A DNA stretch of 28,137 nucleotides from Actinomycetota bacterium (GTDB taxonomy: Bacteria; Actinomycetota; Humimicrobiia; Humimicrobiales; Humimicrobiaceae). The notes below the pieces were generated by a model. That model was not told the origin of the DNA. It saw only the letters and a program-made list of their open reading frames with translations, and did no database searches. The position numbers and the translations under genes are program-made. Shown one piece after another: positions 8,679-17,023 of this stretch; position 1 is the first letter of the stretch, and the number at the start of each line of letters is the position of its first letter. The stretch spans positions 1-28,137 of the forward strand of contig JAQVEM010000005.1 of the NCBI GenBank assembly GCA_028697935.1, in the 5' to 3' direction.

Positions 8679-9719
8679 TTATTCTCCTTTACTCTTTAAT
8701 CTTTCTTTCCTGGCCTCTTCAAGTTCTTCTTCAAACTGATTTTCGCTCTTTATATCAATTTTCCAGCCTGTAAGTTTAGCTGCCAGTCTTGCATTCTGAC
8801 CTTCTCTGCCTATTGCCAGAGAAAGCTGGTCGCTGGAAACAACAACAAGTGCAAATTTATTTTCCTCATCTGTAAGCACTTTTAAAACTCTTGCCGGGCT
8901 AAGCGCATTCTTAATAAAAGTTACAATATCATCACTATATTCTACTATATCTATTTTTTCTCCACCCAATTCATCTACAATCATTTTAACGCGTGAACCC
9001 TTTGGCCCAACACAGGCTCCCACAGGATCAACATTTTTTTCATTTGACTTTACTGCTATTTTTGTCCTGTAGCCTGCCTCTCTGGCAATGCTTTTAATTT
9101 CAACAATACCTTCAAAAATCTCAGGGACTTCCAGCTCAAAAAGCTTTTTTATTAAACCTGTATGTGTTCTTGATACTATCACCTGTGGTCCCTTTGTTGT
9201 TTTTCGAACATCAGAAATATAACATTTTATCCTCTCACCATGTTTATACCTCTCTCCAGGAACCTGTTCACCTGGTGGTAGTAGTGCTTCTACTTTCCCT
9301 AAATCTACAAGCGTGAATCTGGAGTCGCTCTGTTGTATGATCCCGGTTACCATATCCCCAACTCTATCCTTGAATTCATCATACATAACTTCTCGCTCAG
9401 CCTCTTTAATTCTTTGTCTTATTACTTGTTTGGCTGTCTGTGCTGCTATTCTGCCAAAATTATCCGGAGTAACTTCTATTTCAGTATTCTTACTCTTCTC
9501 TACACCAGCTTCACTACTGCTCTCGTCTTTATCCAGTATTTTAAATACTTTTATTTCACCTGTTTTTAAATTTATATCAACTCTACAATCATAATCTACC
9601 TGATAATTTTTTTTATAGGCCGAAACAAAGGCAACCTCAAGAGCCTCTATTATAGTATCCAGTTTTATACCTTTTTCTTTTTCCAGTTCTACCAGTGCTG
9701 TAATTAAATTTTTATTCAA
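8679..9719 (-). CDS. nusA: transcription termination/antitermination factor NusA
   Basis: NusA binds RNA polymerase and nascent RNA and modulates pausing, termination and antitermination. The start is placed at TTG 9719 (MNKNLITALVELEKEKGIKL), 5 bases after GGGTGA, giving 346 residues. A GTG three codons upstream is less well placed. The domains are the N-terminal polymerase-binding domain (1 to about 125), S1 (about 128-195), KH1 (GPKGSRVKMIVDELGGEKID, about 235-260) and KH2 (IGREGQNARLAAKLTGWKID, about 305-325), then a short charged tail. It lacks the C-terminal acidic repeats of E. coli NusA, as in many other phyla. No rimP precedes it. Its leader carries a terminator hairpin right after the promoter, so attenuation is likely. 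Confidence 0.97.
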   Translation of the reverse strand: MNKNLITALVELEKEKGIKLDTIIEALEVAFVSAYKKNYQVDYDCRVDINLKTGEIKVFKILDKDESSSEAGVEKSKNTEIEVTPDNFGRIAAQTAKQVIRQRIKEAEREVMYDEFKDRVGDMVTGIIQQSDSRFTLVDLGKVEALLPPGEQVPGERYKHGERIKCYISDVRKTTKGPQVIVSRTHTGLIKKLFELEVPEIFEGIVEIKSIAREAGYRTKIAVKSNEKNVDPVGACVGPKGSRVKMIVDELGGEKIDIVEYSDDIVTFIKNALSPARVLKVLTDEENKFALVVVSSDQLSLAIGREGQNARLAAKLTGWKIDIKSENQFEEELEEARKERLKSKGE

Positions 9720-9751
9720 ATTTATCACCCATATGTAAAAGAATTTAAACT

Positions 9752-9782
9752 AAAAAATAGTGGGCCTCACCCACTATTTTTT
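9752..9782. terminator. strong intrinsic terminator hairpin in the nusA leader
   Basis: AAAAAATAGTGGG (9752-9764) and CCCACTATTTTTT (9770-9782) form a perfect 13-bp inverted repeat with a 5-base loop. Read on the minus strand this is a GC-capped stem ending in six U, 33 bases before the nusA start codon and about 20 bases after the predicted transcription start. It is the strongest terminator-like structure in the window. By symmetry it could work on either strand, but no gene converges on it from the plus strand. Confidence 0.8.
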
Positions 9783-9810
9783 AAACTAATTTCAATAAAA
9801 TTTATTAAAA

Positions 9811-9838
9811 AGTATATCATAATTCTAAAAAATTACAA
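9811..9838 (-). promoter_or_regulatory. probable nusA operon promoter (extended -10)
   Basis: The minus strand has TTGTAA (9838-9833), a 16-base spacer and TATACT (9816-9811) preceded by TGA (extended -10). A start near 9804 would give a leader of about 85 bases in which the terminator hairpin at 9782-9752 forms almost at once. The palindrome GTCCGGAC lies 12 bases upstream of the -35. Confidence 0.6.
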
Positions 9839-9840
9839 TC

Positions 9841-10146
9841 AGTAAACATGGTCCGGACGGTTATAGTTTACAAATTTCTATTTTAGAACCCGATTCATGC
9901 CGAAATTTATAAAAGTACATCAAATTAATTGATGCATATAATAATTTTAGTTTATATATTTAGAATACATGCTGGAAGTCGCATATTAGATATTGTTTGA
10001 AGTTACATAAAATAGTTTATTATAACTATTATCGTTATTAAATGTTGTAGGATCCAGGCAAAATTTATTATTTAAAAATCAACTGCCAGGAATAGAAAGA
10101 TAAAGATAAAATATAGAGTAACAGAGTCATACCAGGAGATGTTATT
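9841..10146. other. recD2-nusA non-coding gap, upstream part
   Basis: The whole recD2-nusA gap is 427 bases to the TTG start. Beyond the nusA promoter and hairpin I see no ORF resembling a known gene, no tRNA and no rimP. The visible elements are the palindrome GTCCGGAC (9851-9858) flanked by GTAAAC/GTTTAC (9842-9847 and 9866-9871), and the inverted repeat CATCAA-ATTAA-TTGATG (9918-9934). No clear terminator follows the recD2 stop. Confidence 0.5.
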
Positions 10147-12318
10147 TTAGCATTTCAATAGCATATCTTTTAAACCTGTATATCGTCTTTCAACAACATT
10201 CCTGTTAACTGCCATTCCTATAGCTTTTTTACTTCCAACTATTATAACCAGCTCTTTTGCCCTTGTGATAGCTGTATAAAGTAAATTCCTTTGCAGTAAC
10301 ATATAATGTGATGTAAGAAGTGGTATTATAACACATTTAAACTCGGAGCCCTGAGACTTATGAATCGATATAGCATATGACAGGCTAATCTCATCGAGAT
10401 CAAAAAAACTGTAAGTAACAATTTTACCATCAAAATCTACGCTTAACTCTTCTACTTCTGTATTTATATTATTTATAATCCCTATATCTCCATTATAAAT
10501 ATCTTTCTCGTAATTGTTTTTTAACTGAATAACTTTATCTCCCGGTCTATACTGTATTGAACTTTTTATAACTTTTTTATCATTATTATTAAAATTTAAA
10601 ACATTCTGAATCTGCAGATTAAGGTTATCCACACCTACAATCCCCTTATTTGTTGGAACCAGAACCTGTATATCATAAAGCGGGTCATAGTTGAAACTTC
10701 GAGGTATTCTTTTTGTCAGTAATTCCAGTATAAATTCTACCACTTTTTCAGGTTCATTTTTTTCAATAAAGAAAAAATCATTGTTTTTTGGCTTACCAAT
10801 AAACGGAAACTCACCATCTCTTACTTTATGAGCATTATATATAATCAGGCTTTCGCCTTCCTGTCTGTATATTTTTTCTAATCTTATTACAGGAATTTCT
10901 CTGGAGTTTATCATATCGCTAAGAACATTCCCCGGCCCAACTGAAGGCAGCTGGTCTGCATCACCAACAAAAATTACCCGTGTTTCAGGCCTGATAGCTG
11001 AAAGTAAATCCTTCATCAACCTTATATCAATCATTGAAGCTTCATCAATTATTACTACATCGGCATTTACAGGCTCTTTTTCATTTTTAAGGAATTTATG
11101 TATTTTTGGGTTATAATTAAGAAGTCTGTGAATTGTCCTGGCTTCTTTTCCTGTAGTTTCGTACAGCCTCTTTGAAGCCCTTCCTGTTGGTGCGCCTAAA
11201 AGTATTCTTTTATTTTCATTCTCAAAAATTTTTATAATAAAATTCAGTATTGTACTTTTTCCTGTTCCCGGGCCTCCTGTTATAATAAGTATTTTTTCTG
11301 TTACTGCTTTCTCTATAGCTTTAATCTGCATATAGTCTAGTATTATTTTTTCTTCTGCTGATATTTTTTCTATTAGACTGGCTATATTTTCTTTTTTATC
11401 CTCAATCTCTCTCAAATTTAAATCATTTAAAATTTCAAGAATTTTTTTGCTAACATATTTTTCAGCATCATAAATATTCTTGAGATATATTTTCTTTTCA
11501 CCATTTTTTATAACTACTATTTTGCCTTCTTTTTCAAGCTCAGTTATAGCTCTTACCAGTTTTCCTATCTCTACATCAAGAAAAGTAGCGGTTCGTTCTA
11601 TAAGCTCTTCACATGGATAATAACAATGACCTGCATCCTCTGCTTCACTCAATACATAGACAAGTCCCGCTTTTATTCTAAAAAGTGAATCTTTTTCAAT
11701 TCCGGAATTTAATGCTATTTTGTCAGCGATTTTAAAACCTATTCCTGATATATCTTCTGATAATCTGTAAGGATTTGTCTTTACGACATTTATAGAATTA
11801 TCACCATATTGATTATAGATCTTCAATGCATAATTCCTGCTTATCCCGATTGACTGCAAGGAAATCATGACATCCCTTATATCCCTGTGTTTTTTCCATG
11901 ACTTAAGAATCTGCTTAATTCTTTCTTCTCCAATGCCATCTACTTCCATTAATTTCATGGGCTCTTCATCCAGTATTTTCAGAGTTCCGTATCCAAAATG
12001 AGAAACAATTCTCTCTGCCATTACCGGACCGATTCCTTTTATAAGTCCTGAGCCTAGATATTTTTTTATCCCGTTAATTGTAAGTGGCTGAGATGTTTGA
12101 ATGCTTTCAATTTCAAATTGCTTTCCATAATTTTTATTCATAACCCATTTCCCGGTTATATCAAGGCTTTCTCCACACTGCACTTCAAAAGCATTGCCGA
12201 CAACTGTTACGAGACTTCCATCTCCCGTCCTTACTTTCCCAACCAGAAACCCGGTTTCAGAGTTTTTAAAAACTATTTTTTCCAGAACTCCATTTATTTT
12301 ATAGCTCTGCTTTTCCAT
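10147..12318 (-). CDS. recD2: RecD2-type ATP-dependent 5'-3' DNA helicase (RecD/TraA subfamily)
   Basis: RecD2 is a superfamily 1B helicase found in bacteria outside the RecBCD complex; it is linked to repair and replication-fork handling. At 723 residues it has the family's typical length. An N-terminal OB-like region (about 5-75) precedes helix-hairpin-helix repeats (GLIKGIGPVMAERIV, about 91-105; MEVDGIGEERI, about 124-133; ISGIGFKIADKIAL, about 190-203). The helicase core has GGPGTGKST (348-356), IIDEASMID (about 424-432), GDADQLPSVGPGNVL, the UvrD_C_2-type LSYAISIHKSQGSEF and TAITRAKELV. The ATG at 12318 lies 8 bases after the proS stop with no clear ribosome-binding tract, so it is probably coupled to proS. 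It is the last gene of the long rpsB-recD2 run. Confidence 0.95.
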   Translation of the reverse strand: MEKQSYKINGVLEKIVFKNSETGFLVGKVRTGDGSLVTVVGNAFEVQCGESLDITGKWVMNKNYGKQFEIESIQTSQPLTINGIKKYLGSGLIKGIGPVMAERIVSHFGYGTLKILDEEPMKLMEVDGIGEERIKQILKSWKKHRDIRDVMISLQSIGISRNYALKIYNQYGDNSINVVKTNPYRLSEDISGIGFKIADKIALNSGIEKDSLFRIKAGLVYVLSEAEDAGHCYYPCEELIERTATFLDVEIGKLVRAITELEKEGKIVVIKNGEKKIYLKNIYDAEKYVSKKILEILNDLNLREIEDKKENIASLIEKISAEEKIILDYMQIKAIEKAVTEKILIITGGPGTGKSTILNFIIKIFENENKRILLGAPTGRASKRLYETTGKEARTIHRLLNYNPKIHKFLKNEKEPVNADVVIIDEASMIDIRLMKDLLSAIRPETRVIFVGDADQLPSVGPGNVLSDMINSREIPVIRLEKIYRQEGESLIIYNAHKVRDGEFPFIGKPKNNDFFFIEKNEPEKVVEFILELLTKRIPRSFNYDPLYDIQVLVPTNKGIVGVDNLNLQIQNVLNFNNNDKKVIKSSIQYRPGDKVIQLKNNYEKDIYNGDIGIINNINTEVEELSVDFDGKIVTYSFFDLDEISLSYAISIHKSQGSEFKCVIIPLLTSHYMLLQRNLLYTAITRAKELVIIVGSKKAIGMAVNRNVVERRYTGLKDMLLKC

Positions 12319-12326
12319 TTTTGAGA

Positions 12327-14069
12327 TTAATTGAGATTATTTTCAGATTTGAATTTCTTTATGAATTCAGGGATTAAATCTTCCCTTAATTCAATCTTAT
12401 CCCCACTTTTCCTGAATTCTACATCAATTATTTTTTTATTCAGAAATTTTTTTCCCAGAATAAATTTAACAGGTATTCCTATCAAATCAGAATCCTTAAA
12501 TTTTATTCCTGCACTAATATCTCTATCATCGTAAAGAACTTCAACATCCAGCTCTTTTAAAGTTTTATATATTCTGTTACCTTCCTGTGACAGCTTCTCA
12601 TCTTTTGTTGTAGTGACAATTAGATTAATAATAAAGGGAGCTATAGAAACAGGCCATATTATTCCTCTATCATCATGTAATTGCTCTATAGTAGCTGCCA
12701 TCAGACGTGTTACGCCTACTCCATAACAACCCATAATCAGGGGTTTAAGTTTTCCATCTACATCAAGAAATTTTGCTTCCAGCTTTTCACTATACCTGGT
12801 GCCCAGCTTAAAAATATGTCCGATTTCAATACCTTTCTCAAACTCCAGTTTCTCTCCACAACCAGTACATCTGTCGCCAGGTATGGAATAGGTAAAATCA
12901 CCACGGTGCTTTACTGTAAAATCACGGGGATAATTAACATTCAAAAGATGATAATCTTTTTTATTTGCTCCAGCTATATAATTAACCCCACTTTTTATTG
13001 AATTATCTATATATATTTCTATTTCATTATCAAGCCCTACCGGACCAAGATAACCAATGACAAGATCTGATCTTTCTTCTGAATTTTCAAGTAAATTCAG
13101 GCTCTTTCCTGTATGTGTGGCAGCTTTTTTGATATTTAATTCTCTATCTCCACTTAAAAGAAAGGCATATATTTTGCCAGTTTCATCTTTTAGGAGAATA
13201 GTTTTTATAATTTTTCCGGCATCCACATTTAAAAATTTTGATAAACTTTCTATATCAGTTATACCCGGAGTATAAACCTCTTTTGCAGCATTCTCCTCAT
13301 ATAACTTTCTATCTGAAATGCCGCTATTTTCATGCTCTTCGATATCCTGAGGAACTGATTCCGACAATTCATAATTTGCAGCGTAACCACATTTTGGACA
13401 AAAAACCATCTTCTCTTCTCCATTATCAGCAAGCACTATAAATTCATGGGATAATTTTCCACCAATCAGTCCTGTATCTGCGATTACTACCCTGTATTCA
13501 AGTCCAATTCTTTCCAGTATTCTGCAGTATGCATCATGCATTTTATTATAAATGACTTCAAGGTCATCATAATCTTTACTAAAACTATAGGCATCCTTCA
13601 TAATAAATTCACGTGCTCTCAATAGGCCGTATCTTGGTCTTATCTCATCTCTAAACTTTGTCTGTATTTGATAGAGGTTTATCGGAAGGTCTTTATAAGA
13701 TTTTATATCCAGATATGCAAGATATGTAGTTAGTTCTTCATGTGTTGGTCCCAGACAAAAATCTCTTTTATTCCTGTCCTTTAATCTAAATAACTCCGGC
13801 CCATATTCACTCCATCTTCCAGATTTTTCCCATAATATAGAAGGCTGGATAACAGACAAAAACACTTCATTAGCACCAGTTCTGTTCATTTCCTGTCTTA
13901 TTATTTCCTCTATTTTTTTTAACACCCTGACTCCCAGGGGTAAAAAAGAATAAATGCCTGCTGCAATTTTCCTTACAAGACCTGCTCTTATACAAAGTGA
14001 GTGACTGGGAATTTCTGCTTCCCCGGGTGATTCTTTTAAAGTAGGAATAAAAAAATTAGAATACCTCAA
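12327..14069 (-). CDS. proS: prolyl-tRNA synthetase (bacterial type with INS editing domain)
   Basis: This class II synthetase charges tRNA-Pro. It has 580 residues, usual for the bacterial form (about 565-580). The N-terminal catalytic part has SFLPLGVRVLKKIEEIIRQE (motif 1), RPRYGLLRAREFIMKDAYSF (motif 2), then an insertion editing domain (about 225-395, containing TPGITDIESLSKFLNV). Motif 3 is MGCYGVGVTRLMAATIEQ at about 447-464, followed by the anticodon-binding domain (about 480-575). The start is TTG at 14069, 4 bases after GGGGGAG. It lies 34 bases after ispG and 8 before recD2. The rseP-ispG-proS order is widely conserved. Confidence 0.97.
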   Translation of the reverse strand: MRYSNFFIPTLKESPGEAEIPSHSLCIRAGLVRKIAAGIYSFLPLGVRVLKKIEEIIRQEMNRTGANEVFLSVIQPSILWEKSGRWSEYGPELFRLKDRNKRDFCLGPTHEELTTYLAYLDIKSYKDLPINLYQIQTKFRDEIRPRYGLLRAREFIMKDAYSFSKDYDDLEVIYNKMHDAYCRILERIGLEYRVVIADTGLIGGKLSHEFIVLADNGEEKMVFCPKCGYAANYELSESVPQDIEEHENSGISDRKLYEENAAKEVYTPGITDIESLSKFLNVDAGKIIKTILLKDETGKIYAFLLSGDRELNIKKAATHTGKSLNLLENSEERSDLVIGYLGPVGLDNEIEIYIDNSIKSGVNYIAGANKKDYHLLNVNYPRDFTVKHRGDFTYSIPGDRCTGCGEKLEFEKGIEIGHIFKLGTRYSEKLEAKFLDVDGKLKPLIMGCYGVGVTRLMAATIEQLHDDRGIIWPVSIAPFIINLIVTTTKDEKLSQEGNRIYKTLKELDVEVLYDDRDISAGIKFKDSDLIGIPVKFILGKKFLNKKIIDVEFRKSGDKIELREDLIPEFIKKFKSENNLN

Positions 14070-14103
14070 TAAACTCCCCCTTCTAAAATTAATTATATTT
14101 ATC

Positions 14104-15168
14104 TTAAATTATTTTCTTTAACTCTTCTTCGAAGCTTTTCAATGCATCTTTTTTATCGACTCTACCAATTACTCTCCCCTTTAAAAAAATTGCTGCTTTA
14201 TTCTTACCAAAAGCTATTCCAATATCAGCTTCTTTTGCTTCACCAGGACCATTTACAATGCAACCCATTACAGCAACTTTTAAATTTTTCCTGATGCCAG
14301 ACGTTAATTTTTCAATTTCATGTACAAACTGCTGAAAACCATCCACAGTTCTCCCGCATGTTGGACATGATATAATATCTACCCCCGCCTTTCTTAAATT
14401 TAAACTATTAAGAATTGTATATCCAGCTTTTACCTCATCTACTGAATTACCTGTTAGCGAAACTCTTATAGTATCTCCTATTCCTTTATATAACAAAATA
14501 CCCATACCAACAGCAGACTTTATACTACCTGTAAAAACAGGCCCGGCTTCAGTTATACCCAGATGTAATGGATAATCAACTTTCTCTGATATATTTTCAT
14601 ATACATATATAGTATCCAGCACTGACGATGCTTTTGCAGATATCTTGAAATTATAAAATTTTAAACTTTCTAAAAGCCTGACATATTCAAGTGTACTTTC
14701 AACCATAGAGGCCGTTATATTTCCCCTGTTTCTTTTCAATACATTTTTGTCTATTGAACCCGAGTTTACACCAATTCTTACAACTATATTTTTTTTGCGT
14801 GCTTTACTTATAATCTCAGAAACCCGGTCATAGCCTCCGATATTACCCGGATTTATCCTTATACCATCAACACCTGCGTTTATGCATTCCAGCGCAATTT
14901 TATAATCAAACTGGATATCAGCAATTACCGGTACTGTAAAAATCTTTTCATTAATAAGATTTTTAAGAAAATATACAGACTTCATATCGGGTACAGCTAT
15001 TCTTAAAAGTTCACAACCACATTCTATTAAATTTTTTATTTCAACCCTTATGTTGTTCAGGTTTCCCAATTTCGATTTAGTCATTGACTGAACAACAACA
15101 GGATTGTTTCCACCGACTTTTACTTTCCCGACTTTTATTTCCCTGGTCTTTTTCCTAATTATTGCCAT
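14104..15168 (-). CDS. ispG: 4-hydroxy-3-methylbut-2-en-1-yl diphosphate synthase
   Basis: IspG is the [4Fe-4S] enzyme of the MEP isoprenoid pathway that converts MEcPP to HMBPP. It has 354 residues, the short bacterial form. The TIM-barrel part includes VVVQSMTKSK (about 24-33) and the DGIRINPGNIGG segment (about 101-112). The iron-sulfur domain has SCPTCGRT (Cys268, Cys271) and GCIVNGPGEA (Cys303, Glu310). The ATG at 15168 lies 12 bases after rseP with no visible ribosome-binding tract. Its presence shows use of the MEP pathway, although dxr, usually two genes upstream, is not here. Confidence 0.97.
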   Translation of the reverse strand: MAIIRKKTREIKVGKVKVGGNNPVVVQSMTKSKLGNLNNIRVEIKNLIECGCELLRIAVPDMKSVYFLKNLINEKIFTVPVIADIQFDYKIALECINAGVDGIRINPGNIGGYDRVSEIISKARKKNIVVRIGVNSGSIDKNVLKRNRGNITASMVESTLEYVRLLESLKFYNFKISAKASSVLDTIYVYENISEKVDYPLHLGITEAGPVFTGSIKSAVGMGILLYKGIGDTIRVSLTGNSVDEVKAGYTILNSLNLRKAGVDIISCPTCGRTVDGFQQFVHEIEKLTSGIRKNLKVAVMGCIVNGPGEAKEADIGIAFGKNKAAIFLKGRVIGRVDKKDALKSFEEELKKII

Positions 15169-15180
15169 AACAAAAATTGA

Positions 15181-16245
15181 TTACAGATTCATAATATTAA
15201 AAGGGCTGATTATATCTAATATTAGTGCAATTATTATTAATGAAATTAAAATAAAAGACCCGACATAATTGGCAATCTCAATAACTTTTGTTGAAACAGG
15301 TTTCCTTCTTATCGATTCAACTATAATTAATATAATATTCCCGCCATCCAGGGGAATGATAGGAATCAGGTTCCCATAGCCAAGTAAAAGCGAAACAAAA
15401 GCAACAAAAAATATGAAATTCTGTATCCCCATTGCCACAGATTGCTGAAATATACTCACTATGCCTACTGGTGAAACCGGCCTTGCTTCGCTCAGAGGTA
15501 TTTCACCTGAAAACAACATTCCAAAAGATTTTACATATATAATACTAATATCCCAGATCAATTTAAAACTTTCTTTTATAGTCCCGATAAATCCTAATTT
15601 TTTTACCTCATATTCTGGAGATATACCAAGAAAACCTTCTCCATCTTTATTATCCAGCCTGACTTTTATTTGTATTTCATTATCCCCGCGTTTAACTGTA
15701 TAGGTAACTTCTCTGTCAGGAAATTTTTTCGTCATAGATGAAAAATCATCCCAGCTTTCTACTGGCTGACCATTCAGCGCAATTACCTTATCGCCAATTT
15801 TAAAACCCGCGGTTTCAGCTGGTGAGTCTGGCTGAATGTACTCTATTACTGTTGATGGAACCCATACCCCCATACTTAAAAAAATTATTACCAGCAATAA
15901 TGCAAAAATTACATTAAATCCAGCTCCTCCTATTATAACCAGGAATTTTTTATAGAAAGGTTTATTATAGAAAGCTTTATCTTTCATCTCTGGAGGTATA
16001 TATTCACTCCTATCCATACCAAGTATTTTATTATAACCTCCAAGTGGTATAGCAGATATACCATAATTAGTACCACTCCTGTCTTTAAATCTAAAAATTT
16101 TAGGGCCAAATCCAATAAAAAACTCTTCAACATGCATCCCTCCAAGTTTAGCCATTGAGAAATGCCCTAATTCATGAACAAATACTATGAGTGATAAACC
16201 AATTATCGCCAGGATGTACTGTAGAATGATGATTAAAATCTGCAT
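15181..16245 (-). CDS. rseP: RseP-type site-2 intramembrane zinc metalloprotease
   Basis: An M50 family membrane protease that cleaves transmembrane segments in regulated proteolysis (anti-sigma factors, signal-peptide remnants). It has 354 residues: an N-terminal transmembrane helix with the zinc site VHELGHF (H24, E25, H28), a second hydrophobic helix (about 103-125), a single PDZ domain (about 130-205, with SPAETAGFKIGDKVIALNG), then NLIPIIPLDGG (LDG at 299-301, third metal ligand) and a C-terminal hydrophobic helix (about 325-345). The ATG at 16245 follows AGGGTG by 8 bases and uppS by 5 bases. cdsA and dxr, which usually separate uppS and rseP, are missing. The substrate is unknown. Confidence 0.95.
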   Translation of the reverse strand: MQILIIILQYILAIIGLSLIVFVHELGHFSMAKLGGMHVEEFFIGFGPKIFRFKDRSGTNYGISAIPLGGYNKILGMDRSEYIPPEMKDKAFYNKPFYKKFLVIIGGAGFNVIFALLLVIIFLSMGVWVPSTVIEYIQPDSPAETAGFKIGDKVIALNGQPVESWDDFSSMTKKFPDREVTYTVKRGDNEIQIKVRLDNKDGEGFLGISPEYEVKKLGFIGTIKESFKLIWDISIIYVKSFGMLFSGEIPLSEARPVSPVGIVSIFQQSVAMGIQNFIFFVAFVSLLLGYGNLIPIIPLDGGNIILIIVESIRRKPVSTKVIEIANYVGSFILISLIIIALILDIISPFNIMNL

Positions 16246-16250
16246 AGGAA

Positions 16251-17012
16251 TTACACCCTGCCAAATCTTCTTTCTCTTTTTTGATAATAATATATAGCTT
16301 TAAGGAAATCTGATCTATTAAAATCAGGCCACAGTGTTTTAACAAAATAGAATTCAGTGTATGCTATTTGCCATAATAGAAAATTGCTTATTCTGTATTC
16401 ACCACCTGTTCTTATTAAAAAATCAGGGTCAGGGCAACTTTCTGTATATAAAAAATTACCAAAATTTAATTCATTTATTTTTTCAATATCAATATTTTTT
16501 TTAAGAACTTCTTTATGTATTTTTTTTATTGCTTCTATAATCTCCTGCCTGCCACCATAATTAAATGCTATATTTAAGATAAGTTTACTGTTCTCCGAAG
16601 TCTTTTTTTCTGCATCTTCAAAAGCCTCCAGTACATAATGAGGAACTCCTTCTCTCTTGCCTATAAGTTTTACTTTTATTCCATTTTTTTGCATCGAGTC
16701 TAACTCTTCTCTCAGCTTTTCTACAAAGATATTAAAAAGAAAGTCTATCTCATCCTGTGGTCTCTGCCAGTTCTCGGTTGAGAAAGAATATACAGTTAAA
16801 AATTTTATTCCAAGCTCAATACTTACACTGATTATTTCTTTCAGGGTTTCAGCACCTTCACTGTGACCGACGGAACGGGGTAGTTTTCTTTTTAGTGCCC
16901 ATCTGCCATTGCCATCCATAATTATAGCTACATGTTCTGGAATATTATTCTTTATTAATTCTTTAACGGTTGGACTTTTAATAGAAGAAAAAAAAGATGA
17001 AAATAAGTTCAA
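16251..17012 (-). CDS. uppS: undecaprenyl diphosphate synthase (isoprenyl transferase)
   Basis: A cis-prenyltransferase that builds the C55 lipid carrier used for peptidoglycan and other surface polymers. The 253 residues are normal for the family. Signatures are VAIIMDGNGRWA (about 28-39; catalytic Asp33), a GHSEGAETL helix, FSTENWQRP and NIAFNYGGRQEI, and toward the C-terminus PDPDFLIRTGGEYRISNFLLWQ and YTEFYF. The start at 17012 appears to be TTG. The only good purine tract (GGAGGTG) overlaps the end of frr and is about 14 bases away, so the start is slightly uncertain. The frr-uppS spacing is 11 bases. Confidence 0.97.
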   Translation of the reverse strand: MNLFSSFFSSIKSPTVKELIKNNIPEHVAIIMDGNGRWALKRKLPRSVGHSEGAETLKEIISVSIELGIKFLTVYSFSTENWQRPQDEIDFLFNIFVEKLREELDSMQKNGIKVKLIGKREGVPHYVLEAFEDAEKKTSENSKLILNIAFNYGGRQEIIEAIKKIHKEVLKKNIDIEKINELNFGNFLYTESCPDPDFLIRTGGEYRISNFLLWQIAYTEFYFVKTLWPDFNRSDFLKAIYYYQKRERRFGRV

Positions 17013-17023
17013 AGTGCTACTGC

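Noticed and set aside
8109..8699. Plus-strand ORF of 196 codons opposite the start of infB and the nusA-infB gap
   Set aside because: The Phe/Ser-rich product is the mirror of the Lys/Glu-rich N-terminus of IF-2, a usual artefact of AT-rich charged genes.
9783..10146. Possible rimP, tRNA or small RNA gene in the recD2-nusA gap
   Set aside because: No frame shows RimP-like sequence, I see no tRNA arms or T-loop, and the gap is too short for rimP once the nusA promoter is counted.
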